From the NCBI RefSeq assembly GCF_014489415.1, contig NZ_CP060822.1, positions 2,217,501 to 2,281,500 on the forward strand: 64,000 nt of DNA, written 5' to 3'. The stretch is from Cylindrospermopsis curvispora GIHE-G1. GTDB lineage: Bacteria > Cyanobacteriota > Cyanobacteriia > Cyanobacteriales > Nostocaceae. The notes under the pieces are model-generated. The model saw only the letters and a list, made by a program, of their open reading frames with translations, did no database searches and was not told the origin of the DNA. Of this stretch, positions 35,918 through 44,429 are shown piece by piece. Within the stretch, counting starts at the first letter, position 1; every line of letters begins with the position of its first letter. The translations under genes and the position numbers were made by a program.

Positions 35918-36706
35918 CTAAGGTGAGGTTGAGGTCACTGGCTTAATGTTTTTAGCTTTGTAGAAGGTTTCCAAACTATCTCTATCTCCTACAAAGCGCC
36001 AATGCCATGGTTCATAACTTACACCTTGAAGATTATCCCGGGGAAAGGATAATTCAAAGCCAAAACGAGCAGCATTAGATTGTAACCATGCAAATGCTTT
36101 TGTATTTTCAAATGTGGGACTGAGATTGGTTGCTGGTACTGCTCCATCGCCAATATCCACAGCATAACCAGTATGGTGTTCACTATAACCCGGAGGGGCA
36201 CTAAGTGCTGCTCTTTCTGCTGGAGTTTGATTCCGTTGGGCACTTACGTTGAAGAACAATTGTTCTTGTTCTTGGATGGAACGAAAACCAGAAATAGGGA
36301 CTAGGATTACACCCACAGTTCTAGCTGACTGTACCATGGCTTGAAATTTTTGGGCAGCATTCCGCCGCATTTTAATTTTTCTATCAGCTGTGATAGGAGT
36401 TAGCTCTTCTAATGATGCTTCCTTATAGGCTAAATGTCCCAATATCGTATTGTTACTTGATGTATTCGATAGGGTGGATGTAAGAGGTGTTGATTGAGTA
36501 TCAGTATTTTTTTTAGGTGCAGTAATAAAGAATAAGAAACCACTACCTACAGCCATGATAGCAAATCCTAGGACTCCACCAACTATTAAAATCAGAGGTT
36601 TGAAGCCCGTGGAAGACCTCTTCTCCGCAGTATCCCGTAAAGCGGCCGGAATATCATCGTTTGACAATAAGTTTTCGGGATTTCCCGGAAGTCCACCATT
36701 TTTCAA
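35918..36706 (-). CDS. D-alanyl-D-alanine carboxypeptidase, VanY (M15B) type
   Basis: This zinc peptidase trims the terminal D-Ala from peptidoglycan stem peptides. The 262-aa protein has one membrane anchor (about residues 37-60), then a Ser/Thr linker. The M15B domain shows SGFRSIQEQEQLF, zinc ligands in SEHHTGYAVDIGD (His and Asp) and the third in EPWHWRFVG. The catalytic Glu is in this last motif. Periplasmic orientation is expected. The gene converges on the secretin gene. Confidence 0.9.
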   Translation of the reverse strand: MKNGGLPGNPENLLSNDDIPAALRDTAEKRSSTGFKPLILIVGGVLGFAIMAVGSGFLFFITAPKKNTDTQSTPLTSTLSNTSSNNTILGHLAYKEASLEELTPITADRKIKMRRNAAQKFQAMVQSARTVGVILVPISGFRSIQEQEQLFFNVSAQRNQTPAERAALSAPPGYSEHHTGYAVDIGDGAVPATNLSPTFENTKAFAWLQSNAARFGFELSFPRDNLQGVSYEPWHWRFVGDRDSLETFYKAKNIKPVTSTSP

Positions 36707-36808
36707 GTTTCTACTCCTGTTTGACCAAAAGAATAGGGTGCGCCCCTTCTAGGAAGGCTTTTCCTGGTTTCTAGTATATAGCCGCCAGAATGCTATTTAC
36801 CACTAATT

Positions 36809-37192
36809 TTAGGTTCTAATCACAACCGTGGAAATTCCAATAATTTCATCATCTTTTGTACCTAGTATATAAGCATGGACCTGTTTGTTACCAATTTCAT
36901 ACACTTTTGCTTCAGCCAGATTGTTTTTCAAAACAAGTACAAGGCTTTCAAATCTCTTGGCTACATTTCTTTCTTCCTCTTCATACCAATCTTCCTGTTT
37001 TGTGACTCCTTGAAAAAAATCATCAACGGTCACGGTTCTGACATCACCTATAATACCAGTTTTCTGTTGAATTGTAGTTTCATTGAGATTAAAAGATTCC
37101 CAATAGACCACATTAAAGGGATATTCAGACTCACTGGGCATGAACAAGCCCTCTGTGGTTTGTTTTAGTAGGTCAATTACTGGTTTGCTCAT
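36809..37192 (-). CDS. nuiA: Nuclease A inhibitor-like protein (NuiA family)
   Basis: NuiA of Anabaena binds and blocks the secreted nuclease NucA. This 127-aa protein matches its pattern: LKQTTEGLFMPSESEYPF near the start, VVYWES, a middle DDFF, the QEDWYEEEE segment, and the C-terminal IGISTVVI. The start at 37190-37192 is preferred; the upstream frame to 37237 would abut tRNA-Cys. No nucA is in the window, so the partner nuclease would be elsewhere or the protein acts on another nuclease. Cytosolic; no signal peptide. Confidence 0.8.
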   Translation of the reverse strand: MSKPVIDLLKQTTEGLFMPSESEYPFNVVYWESFNLNETTIQQKTGIIGDVRTVTVDDFFQGVTKQEDWYEEEERNVAKRFESLVLVLKNNLAEAKVYEIGNKQVHAYILGTKDDEIIGISTVVIRT

Positions 37193-37238
37193 TTTATTGA
37201 TTGCTTGCCACTGGTTTACCATAACACCAAACAACAAA

Positions 37239-37310
<72 letters not shown>

Positions 37311-37403
37311 CCACTGCTAGTTACTTTTCATATTATTTATAGTATCATATTCTTTTATGAATTGCACCACATTCCCCAAAAATTTTTTTTGGCAATTACC
37401 ATT

Positions 37404-37823
37404 ATGGCTCCACTACCAGATTACCGTCCTAAACAATTATCTGTTGGACCTTTAGAAGCAGAAATTCTGGGCATCGTTTGGGATCTAGGCTCGGCTACAG
37501 TTAAGGACGTACATGACCGGATCCTAGGTGACCCAGATCGTGAACTGGCTTATACTTCCGTCACTACTGTTTTACGTCGTCTCACAGAAAAGGGTTGGTT
37601 GACCTGTGATAAACAGGGAAAAGCCTTTTATTGGCGACCACTGGTCACTAAGGAACAGGCAGAAATGATTAGGGCACACGAACATTTACAACGGTTTCTG
37701 GCTGTGGGTAATCCTGATGTGGTAGCCGCCTTTGCTGACAGTTTAGACGAAGCAGCTAGTAAACAAATTCAAGCGATCGCCCAGAGGATCCAATCTGCAC
37801 GCCAGGCTAGAGGAGATAAATAA
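37404..37823 (+). CDS. BlaI/MecI/CopY-family repressor
   Basis: A winged-helix regulator of 139 aa. The recognition helix region reads LAYTSVTTVLRRLTEKGWL, which is the hallmark of BlaI/CopY repressors. The start at 37404 is chosen because the upstream frame runs back through tRNA-Cys. Four bases after its stop comes an M56-type membrane peptidase gene: BlaI-type repressors are often cleaved after signal by such a peptidase, so the pair probably forms a sensor-repressor system. Its inducer is unknown; in other cyanobacteria this pair has been linked to copper and electron-transport control. Confidence 0.88.
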   Translation: MAPLPDYRPKQLSVGPLEAEILGIVWDLGSATVKDVHDRILGDPDRELAYTSVTTVLRRLTEKGWLTCDKQGKAFYWRPLVTKEQAEMIRAHEHLQRFLAVGNPDVVAAFADSLDEAASKQIQAIAQRIQSARQARGDK

Positions 37824-37827
37824 GATT

Positions 37828-38682
37828 ATGCATCTACTAATGCTGATCACGGCTGTCACAATTGCCTACACCTTGCGATATTATGCCTATATACCCCAAG
37901 GAAATTGGCATCTGAGGTGGACCAGGACTTTATTTTTCTTCCTTTTCCCCCCGTTGTTGATTTTGATGACGGTGATGGCCGTGGTCTGTATGGGAACCCA
38001 GGGTCAAATGGGGGGAATATATACAGATTATTTTAGCTATGTTTTAGGTTGGTTCTTTCTAGTATTTTTAGTTTTTGTAGCTTTAAAACTGGCTTGGCAA
38101 GGCTGGCAATCATTAAAGTCTGCCCGTGAATGTCCCACCATCAATCTCACAGGCCAATCAGCCAGACTGCTACCTACCTCTGCTCTATTTGCAGGACAAA
38201 TTGGTTTTTGGTCTCCTGAACTGGTGGTGAGCCAGGGACTATTAAAACATCTTTCTCCCCAACAATTAGAGAGTGTTCTAGCCCATGAACAGGGACATTA
38301 TAGTTATAGAGACACTTTTTGTTTTTTTTGGCTGGGTTGGATCCGTTCCTGTAGTACTTGCTTACCTAACACAGAACCTTTATGGCAAGAGCTATTAATG
38401 TTGCGAGAACTGAGGGCTGATAGTTATGCTGCTGCTCGCGTAGACCCCCTTGTACTAGCTGAGTCTATACTATTAGTTGTAAGCAGTCAACCATTAGCGT
38501 GGGATATATGTTGTGCAGCACTAAGCTCCTCTAAAGTTGATAGGTTGGAGCAAAGAATAGATGCTTTGTTATCTCCCTTAGAACCCAACTGGCCAGAATG
38601 GGATTTAAAATCAAAATTACATTACTGGCGCGTTTTTGCCTTAGCTCTTTTACCTTTGGTAACTGTTTTTTTCCACAGTTAG
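37828..38682 (+). CDS. M56/BlaR1-like membrane zinc peptidase
   Basis: A 284-aa membrane protease with helices near residues 1-15, 30-55 and 70-90 and one at the C terminus. The zinc motif HEQGH (residues 153-157, Glu154 catalytic) is followed by the third ligand region LRELRADSYAA. It lacks the penicillin-sensor domain of true BlaR1, so the signal is sensed otherwise. The 4-base spacing to the BlaI-type gene indicates one operon. Confidence 0.87.
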   Translation: MHLLMLITAVTIAYTLRYYAYIPQGNWHLRWTRTLFFFLFPPLLILMTVMAVVCMGTQGQMGGIYTDYFSYVLGWFFLVFLVFVALKLAWQGWQSLKSARECPTINLTGQSARLLPTSALFAGQIGFWSPELVVSQGLLKHLSPQQLESVLAHEQGHYSYRDTFCFFWLGWIRSCSTCLPNTEPLWQELLMLRELRADSYAAARVDPLVLAESILLVVSSQPLAWDICCAALSSSKVDRLEQRIDALLSPLEPNWPEWDLKSKLHYWRVFALALLPLVTVFFHS

Positions 38683-38711
38683 AACATTAGCTATTATGAA
38701 TTCATTGCTGT

Positions 38712-38735
38712 AGATGCGTATAGTGATACGCATCT
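38712..38735. terminator. Ten-base hairpin between convergent genes
   Basis: AGATGCGTAT and ATACGCATCT form a perfect ten-base stem with the loop AGTG. It lies between the stop codons of the M56 peptidase and ftrV genes. No long U run follows, so it may act as a bidirectional terminator with moderate strength. Confidence 0.55.
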
Positions 38736-38751
38736 GATAGAATAATCCCAA

Positions 38752-38976
38752 CTAAGTAATTGTCTCCAATTCACTCTCTCTTAAATGGGCTTTGAACTTT
38801 TTGCTGAACTGGACTAGAATGGGTAAGTTAGCACTCACTGGTCTACCTTGCCATTGGGTGACAATGGCGGAAATTTCACCTTCCGCACCCTTAATGTCAA
38901 ACCCCTGACCTTTATTATCCGGATGGTGGTAAACTATCACTGACTCTTTTACACGCACGCGATCGCCAATCTTCAT
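38752..38976 (-). CDS. ftrV: Ferredoxin-thioredoxin reductase variable subunit
   Basis: FtrV pairs with the catalytic subunit FtrC to reduce thioredoxin with electrons from photosystem I. The 74-aa protein has the family sequence through GDRVRVKESVIVYHHP, IVTQWQGRPVSANLP and FKAHLRESEL. It is a small SH3-like barrel. The gene is alone; ftrC is not in the window. A HIP1 octamer lies within its first codons. Confidence 0.95.
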   Translation of the reverse strand: MKIGDRVRVKESVIVYHHPDNKGQGFDIKGAEGEISAIVTQWQGRPVSANLPILVQFSKKFKAHLRESELETIT

Positions 38977-39067
38977 AGTGAGTATTTGTACTTAAATTTT
39001 ATTGAACATGTATTTTGCTTGCCTGATTTTACCATATCTAGCCTGTTGTCTCCAAGAAAGGAGTATG

Positions 39068-41044
39068 TTACTGTTTGAGGCATAATTGTTGGATTTTTTC
39101 GGGGAGTTGTTGACAAATCTGGTTCCAGGCGCGGGGTTGAAATTCTCTCCAGGTCCATAAATAAATGCCTCCACTTCCCAAGAACAGAACAAACAAACCA
39201 ATGAGCAGCTTAACCAAGTGATGAGAATGCTTATGGGAGTTGTTTTTTTCCGTGGTTGTAGAACCTTCTAGGGTTAAATTTAAATCTAGTGAATCCGGTG
39301 AGTTTACTGCCAGAGAGTCTATTATATATGCTTGTAGTTGGGGTATTTCACTTTCTGGTTCCAGCACAGTAATTAATAATTCTTCTGGTTCCTGCACCTC
39401 CAATCCATGTTCCGGGGTCGGGGTAACTATTAAGTGAGCCTGGTTGCGAAAAAGACTAACCACTACTGATGTATTATCCTGACCGTTTTTTTCGTTAGCT
39501 AGGTGCACCCATTTATGCACCGCATCCTCCACCGTGATTTTACCTGTTAACAGAGGAGTTACCTGGTCTTGCCAAGATTTTTCCACCCAGTCATGATCGC
39601 TTAAGCCATCTGAACAAAGTAGTAAAACTCCATCCTCCTCTAAAATAAACCTCTTGATATTAAACTCTAGGGATTCTGCTTGCTTAGTCCCCAGTGCTTG
39701 GGTAAGAGCATTAGAATGGGGAGTTGTCATAGCTTGACGGTACAAACTTTTGCCAGAAGAGACTATTTTGGTTGCTATATCATCATCTATAGTCAACAAT
39801 TGACAATAGTGGGGAGTAATCCAATAGGCACGACTATCACCAATACTAGCCAGATAAAGTTCGTGTCCATTGTCTGATTCCCATCCTGTACTAGTGGTAA
39901 CTGGTTGTGGTAATTGTATAGCCATTAGTAGAGTTGTAGCCATACGTTCCCTACCTTGCCGATTTTGTTCATCATTACAAGACCAAATCATATTATTAAC
40001 TACCCGCAGAATAGCTGCTAGTTGTTGTTGCAACAAATCCGGTGTTAATACTTCCGTTTGCTCTGCTATATCTTGTAACCAAGCACGAATTTGTAATTTT
40101 GCCGATTGTACAGCCAATTGACTGGCAACCTCCCCACCTTCATGACCACCAACACCGTCACAAACTATTAAAAGATGTTCTTTTAAATAGTTATCCAAAT
40201 TAGTGTATTGACTGGGATAGCAACTATCCTCATTGTGTTGCATAATTGGGCCTTTATCTGTAAAACCAGCAACTGTTACCATCAGGGGTAACTCCCCAGC
40301 AGATGCAAGCAATAATTTATTTAATTCATGACTAATAGTTTCCAGTTGTGCATATGGCTGACACATTTCTTGAATAAGCAGACTTAATTTAGGGGCAATT
40401 TCAGCCTTAGCAGCTATTACCCATGACTGCCAAGATTGCCCTAAATCCTGTATAGTCAATGTGCTTGTAGTTGAGGGCAATTCCAATAATTTGACACACC
40501 AACCTTCCACAAAGATATTCTCGGGTGATAATAAGCTAGCTGCTAACCCCATTTGTGATAGTGGTTTCCATAGCTCTAGGATTTGCCATAACCAGTATAA
40601 TTGTCTAACTGCTTTAGCCTGTTCCCAAGCTGTGGTAATAATTGGATAAAGATTACCATTAGTATCAATAGGTGCATTTTCGAATAAGATAATCTCATAA
40701 CTTCTATTATCCTCAGTGTTGTGTCCAAAAACAACAGTTCCATAAGGTTGGGGTACATGTAATCGCTCCCGATATAACTTGAGATAGGGAATGAGGGATG
40801 GTGGCAATTGTGATGGTGCTTCTGGCGTCTTTCCTGGTTGGGTATCTAGCCAGATCTGTTCTGTAATTACCTCATATCTATGGGCAACTTTTGTTCCCGG
40901 CGATATATTCACCCCATCCTTGGCCCATAGGTATCGGTAAACCAGGGGTGTTTGGCAGCTTTGACAAGTGCGATTTCCTAAATGATTTATGGGGTTTTCG
41001 CAGTTGGGATTAATACAATAAATGATTCGTTCGTTATAATGCAT
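39068..41044 (-). CDS. PP2C-type serine/threonine phosphatase with N-terminal zinc ribbon
   Basis: A 658-aa protein. Residues 1-45 hold a zinc ribbon of four Cys (CINPNCENPI and CQSCQTPL). A pseudo-kinase-like region follows to about 240. The PPM phosphatase domain runs from about 250 to 520 with the metal motifs NEDS, VCDGVGGHEGGE, IGDSRAYW, SDGLSD and GQDNTSVV. A linker and one membrane helix near residue 620 end the protein. The N-terminal region resembles the inactive kinase-like part seen in cyanobacterial phosphatases of this kind. The start at 41042-41044 is chosen over one 20 codons upstream because it begins the ribbon. Signal transduction role. Confidence 0.82.
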   Translation of the reverse strand: MHYNERIIYCINPNCENPINHLGNRTCQSCQTPLVYRYLWAKDGVNISPGTKVAHRYEVITEQIWLDTQPGKTPEAPSQLPPSLIPYLKLYRERLHVPQPYGTVVFGHNTEDNRSYEIILFENAPIDTNGNLYPIITTAWEQAKAVRQLYWLWQILELWKPLSQMGLAASLLSPENIFVEGWCVKLLELPSTTSTLTIQDLGQSWQSWVIAAKAEIAPKLSLLIQEMCQPYAQLETISHELNKLLLASAGELPLMVTVAGFTDKGPIMQHNEDSCYPSQYTNLDNYLKEHLLIVCDGVGGHEGGEVASQLAVQSAKLQIRAWLQDIAEQTEVLTPDLLQQQLAAILRVVNNMIWSCNDEQNRQGRERMATTLLMAIQLPQPVTTSTGWESDNGHELYLASIGDSRAYWITPHYCQLLTIDDDIATKIVSSGKSLYRQAMTTPHSNALTQALGTKQAESLEFNIKRFILEEDGVLLLCSDGLSDHDWVEKSWQDQVTPLLTGKITVEDAVHKWVHLANEKNGQDNTSVVVSLFRNQAHLIVTPTPEHGLEVQEPEELLITVLEPESEIPQLQAYIIDSLAVNSPDSLDLNLTLEGSTTTEKNNSHKHSHHLVKLLIGLFVLFLGSGGIYLWTWREFQPRAWNQICQQLPEKIQQLCLKQ

Positions 41045-41251
41045 AAAGGTTAAATAAAGGTCAACTTTTTTAAAACTTAAACAAAAATCCGTATGAATCA
41101 ACACGGGTTAACCTAAGTTAACGTAAAGTTCAATTAAGTTTAGATGTCAACAATTGCAACAATTCCAGTTAGAGAATAAAATGGACTTATCCTCTTTGTT
41201 ACCAACTTGTTACTTAATTGAATTATTAACCTAGTCTCTGTAAACGGACTC

Positions 41252-41686
41252 ATGCAAAATTTTACTGCAATCTGGTTGTTGCTGGGCATAATTCTGTGTC
41301 TTATGGAACTGCTGTTACCAACAGCTTTTGTGCAATTGTTGATGGGGATTAGTGCCCTACTGGTAGCAGGACTTTCTCTTTTAGGTTTAAGTAATTTATT
41401 CCTGCAAGTGATTGTTTGGCTGACACTTTCTAGTTTTTTAACCATCTTTTCCCGTAGGTTTTTTACGGTAAGGCAAACCAAATCAAAAATTCTTACTAGT
41501 ACCGTAGGTGAGACCATGACAGAAATTTTACCGGGTAAGGTAGGGAGGGTTCTGTACGAAGGTAATTCTTGGCGAGGTAGATGTGATGATGATAAACTTA
41601 CCATTCCTCCTGGTCAAAAAGTTTATGTGGTGGACAGGGAAGGGACTACCCTAATTGTGATGCCAGAAAACGTTTTAGACCACTAG
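41252..41686 (+). CDS. NfeD-like membrane protein
   Basis: A 144-aa protein with hydrophobic helices near residues 5-22, 26-48 and 52-66, then a C-terminal OB-fold domain ([32 protein letters not shown]). NfeD proteins occur beside SPFH proteins and are thought to work with them in membrane microdomains. Here an SPFH gene begins 62 bases downstream on the same strand, so this is the typical pair. Confidence 0.88.
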   Translation: MQNFTAIWLLLGIILCLMELLLPTAFVQLLMGISALLVAGLSLLGLSNLFLQVIVWLTLSSFLTIFSRRFFTVRQTKSKILTSTVGETMTEILPGKVGRVLYEGNSWRGRCDDDKLTIPPGQKVYVVDREGTTLIVMPENVLDH

Positions 41687-41748
41687 CTTTGAAAAAAGAG
41701 AGATTAGCCTATCATACACAATATAGTATTTTAACGGAGGTTAGAAAA

Positions 41749-42720
41749 ATGGAGCAGGTTTTATTATTACTAGGATTGGTTTTTGGTGCTGGTGCTGTGA
41801 CGAAGTGTGTTAGGGTGATAAACCAGGGTGATGAGGCTTTAGTAGAAACCCTAGGAAGTTATAAGAGAAAATTGGAGCCTGGACTAAACTTGATTAATCC
41901 TTTGTTGGATAACGTAGTTTATAAGCAAACTATTCGAGAGAAAGTTTTAGATATTCCTCCTCAGCAGTGTATTACCCGTGACAATGTTTCTATTACGGTT
42001 GATGCTGTGGTGTATTGGCGAATAGTTGATATGGAAAAAGCCTACTATAAGGTAGAGAACCTACAGTCAGCTATGGTGAATCTGGTACTGACTCAAATTC
42101 GGGCTGAAATGGGACAGCTGGAATTAGATCAGACCTTCACAGCAAGAACTCAAATTAACGAGATTCTGTTGCGGGATTTAGATATTGCTACTGACCCTTG
42201 GGGAGTGAAGGTAACAAGGGTGGAATTAAGGGATATTATCCCATCCAAAGCTGTGCAAGAATCCATGGAATTACAAATGTCCGCAGAAAGAAAGAAACGA
42301 GCAGCCATTTTGACATCGGAGGGAGACCGAGAATCAGCGGTTAACAGTGCTAGGGGTAAAGCAGATGCTCAGATATTAGATGCGGAAGCACGACAAAAGG
42401 CTGTAATATTGCAGGCAGAAGCAGAACAAAAGGCGATTGTTTTAAGAGCGCAAGCGGAAAGACAACAACAAGTGTTAAAAGCACAAGCAATTGCAGAATC
42501 AGCTGAGATTATTGCCCAGAGAATGCAAGCTAATCCAGAAGCTCATAAAGCTTTAGAGGTTTTATTCGCCTTGGGTTATTTGGATATGGGGGTGAGCATT
42601 GGTAAAAGCAATAGCAGTAAAGTGATGTTTATGGATCCCCGAACTATTCCTGCAACTTTGGAGGGAATTAGGTCAATTGTTGGTGATATGAACGATGTAG
42701 GAGATTCGAATAAGTTATAA
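41749..42720 (+). CDS. SPFH/band 7 (stomatin-like) protein
   Basis: A 323-aa protein with one membrane helix (residues 2-18), the band 7 domain ([16 protein letters not shown] to about 190), then a long Ala/Gln/Glu-rich coiled coil (residues about 190-260). It forms ring-like assemblies in membranes. A GGAGG site eight bases before the ATG at 41749 fixes the start; an upstream TTG at 41689 would add a poor leader. It partners the NfeD gene just upstream. Confidence 0.92.
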   Translation: MEQVLLLLGLVFGAGAVTKCVRVINQGDEALVETLGSYKRKLEPGLNLINPLLDNVVYKQTIREKVLDIPPQQCITRDNVSITVDAVVYWRIVDMEKAYYKVENLQSAMVNLVLTQIRAEMGQLELDQTFTARTQINEILLRDLDIATDPWGVKVTRVELRDIIPSKAVQESMELQMSAERKKRAAILTSEGDRESAVNSARGKADAQILDAEARQKAVILQAEAEQKAIVLRAQAERQQQVLKAQAIAESAEIIAQRMQANPEAHKALEVLFALGYLDMGVSIGKSNSSKVMFMDPRTIPATLEGIRSIVGDMNDVGDSNKL

Positions 42721-42742
42721 AACTTTTGTTTGTTGTTTTATT

Positions 42743-43126
42743 CTACATTTCTTGACATTTATTGCACAAACCAAAAAACTCTAAGGTGTGATAAAAGACC
42801 TTAAAGTTATGACTGACTTGTAACTCCTTTTCTAGTTCGTGTACTGGACATTGATGAATAGGGATAGAAATACCACATTGTAAGCAAGTCAGATGATGCT
42901 TGTCTTGTTGAGTCAAACTATAAAGAGACTCACCATTGGGTAAGGTTCTGACTTGCACTTTCCCTTCTAGTTTCAGAGATTCCAAAGCGCGGTAGACTGT
43001 GGCTAAACCCATACTTTGATTGCGATTGCGTAATTCTATGTACATGTCTTGGGCTGAAATACCTTGTTTAATGTTTCCCAGTAGGGTTAATATACGGTCT
43101 TGACTGCGGGTGCGGATAGCTTTCAT
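42743..43126 (-). CDS. zur: Fur-family regulator, zinc-type (Zur/FurB)
   Basis: A 127-aa metalloregulator. The DNA-binding helix includes LATVYRALESLKLEG. Zinc-site motifs are HHLTCLQCG and the C-terminal CNKCQ. It resembles Anabaena FurB (Zur), which represses zinc uptake genes, more than FurA or FurC by sequence memory. The start at 43126 is chosen by comparison with this family; 17 more codons upstream are hydrophobic and unlike the family. It is divergent from purS. Confidence 0.82.
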   Translation of the reverse strand: MKAIRTRSQDRILTLLGNIKQGISAQDMYIELRNRNQSMGLATVYRALESLKLEGKVQVRTLPNGESLYSLTQQDKHHLTCLQCGISIPIHQCPVHELEKELQVSHNFKVFYHTLEFFGLCNKCQEM

Positions 43127-43264
43127 AGTAGTTTTAGACTTTAGGATTAAAATTATTGCCCATGAGATAAATTTCACCTTGTATTTTACCGAGGGGCTTT
43201 AATTTTTCTTGAGATAGAACCTAAAAGGTATAGGATAACGATTACACCATTTAGCTAAATTTTA

Positions 43265-43543
43265 ATGCAAAGGAAGTATATCGCCAAAATTTTCGTTACC
43301 CTTCGTCCTTCAGTTCTGGATCCTGCTGGGGTAGCTGTACAATCTGGGCTTAGGCAGTTGGGATATGATAATGTAGAGCAAGTGCGTATTGGTAAATATA
43401 TAGAACTTACTCTAATTTGCCCAAATGAGACTAAAGCTCGTAACAGATTAAATAATATGTGCGAGCAAATGTTAGCAAATACAGTGATAGAAAACTATCG
43501 CTTTGAATTGATTGAAGTAGAATCCCAAACCGGTGTTTTCTAA
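43265..43543 (+). CDS. purS: Phosphoribosylformylglycinamidine synthase, PurS subunit
   Basis: PurS is the small dimer that connects PurQ and PurL in step four of purine synthesis. The 92-aa protein has the pattern VTLRPSVLDPAGVAVQSGL and KARNRLNNMCEQMLAN. purQ follows after 85 bases, and the gap carries a hairpin (43556-43586, AGGTGGC/GCCACCT). Confidence 0.95.
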   Translation: MQRKYIAKIFVTLRPSVLDPAGVAVQSGLRQLGYDNVEQVRIGKYIELTLICPNETKARNRLNNMCEQMLANTVIENYRFELIEVESQTGVF

Positions 43544-43628
43544 TTAGTAGATAATAGGTGGCGTTTAATAATAGCTATAGCCACCTGTAAACGGTCATTA
43601 ACTTAGTTGAATTTTTATAAGGGTTGGT

Positions 43629-44288
43629 ATGAAATTTGGTGTTTTAGTTTTTCCAGGGTCTAACTGCGATCGCGATGCAGCATATGTTACCAGAAATATA
43701 CTGGGACATACCACCCGTATGGTTTGGCATCAGGAGCGAGATATCAGCGATATAGATGTAATTATTATTCCCGGTGGGTTTAGTTACGGGGATTATTTAC
43801 GTTGTGGGGCGATCGCCCGGTTTTCTCCGGTCATGCAGGAAGTAGTAAACCATGCTAAAAAAGGTAAATTTGTCATCGGTATTTGTAATGGTTTTCAGGT
43901 ATTAACTGAAGCCAACTTACTACCTGGTGCTTTAACCAGAAATGAGAACCTACATTTTATTTGCGATCGCATTTCTGTGAAAGTCGAGCGTAACAACCTA
44001 CCTTGGACAAGTGGATATGGGGATAAAGAAGTGATCACCCTACCAATTGCCCATGGGGAGGGGAGATTTTATGCAGACCAAGAGACCCTAGCGGCGATAG
44101 AAGATAATCAACAAGTATTGTTTAGGTATGATGGAGAGAATCCTAATGGTTCGCTAAATAATATTGCGGGCATTTGCAATCGAGAGGGTAATGTATTAGG
44201 GATGATGCCACATCCAGAGAGAGCAGCGGATCGGTCAATAGGGGGTACAGATGGTTTGCGATTGTTTGAGGGTTTGTCCTCCAGATAG
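43629..44288 (+). CDS. purQ: Phosphoribosylformylglycinamidine synthase, glutaminase subunit PurQ
   Basis: A class I glutamine amidotransferase of 219 aa that gives ammonia to PurL. The start [13 protein letters not shown] and the nucleophile elbow [10 protein letters not shown] (catalytic Cys near residue 85) are clear. The His/Glu pair is in [10 protein letters not shown]. It follows purS. The purL gene is not next to it. Confidence 0.97.
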   Translation: MKFGVLVFPGSNCDRDAAYVTRNILGHTTRMVWHQERDISDIDVIIIPGGFSYGDYLRCGAIARFSPVMQEVVNHAKKGKFVIGICNGFQVLTEANLLPGALTRNENLHFICDRISVKVERNNLPWTSGYGDKEVITLPIAHGEGRFYADQETLAAIEDNQQVLFRYDGENPNGSLNNIAGICNREGNVLGMMPHPERAADRSIGGTDGLRLFEGLSSR

Positions 44289-44365
44289 TTAGGGCGGCTG
44301 GGTGGTACTTTTGAACTCCCTTAGCTCTAAAGGATCCCAAACCAGCCCAATCTTAGTACGAATAC

Positions 44366-44395
44366 TTGACTAATTGATGTGATGTATGGTAGGAT
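44366..44395 (+). promoter_or_regulatory. Promoter of the two-gene cassette
   Basis: TTGACT at 44366-44371 and TAGGAT at 44390-44395 are separated by 18 bases, close to the sigma-70 consensus. Transcription would begin near 44402, 28 bases before the ATG of the 1001-aa gene. This makes the cassette independent of purSQ. Confidence 0.55.
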
Positions 44396-44429
44396 TAAAT
44401 ACAAGAAAAAAATATAAACACCATAGAAA

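Noticed and set aside
41140-41604. 154-codon minus-strand frame over the NfeD gene
   Set aside because: The plus-strand frame gives a clear NfeD-like protein in operon with its SPFH partner.
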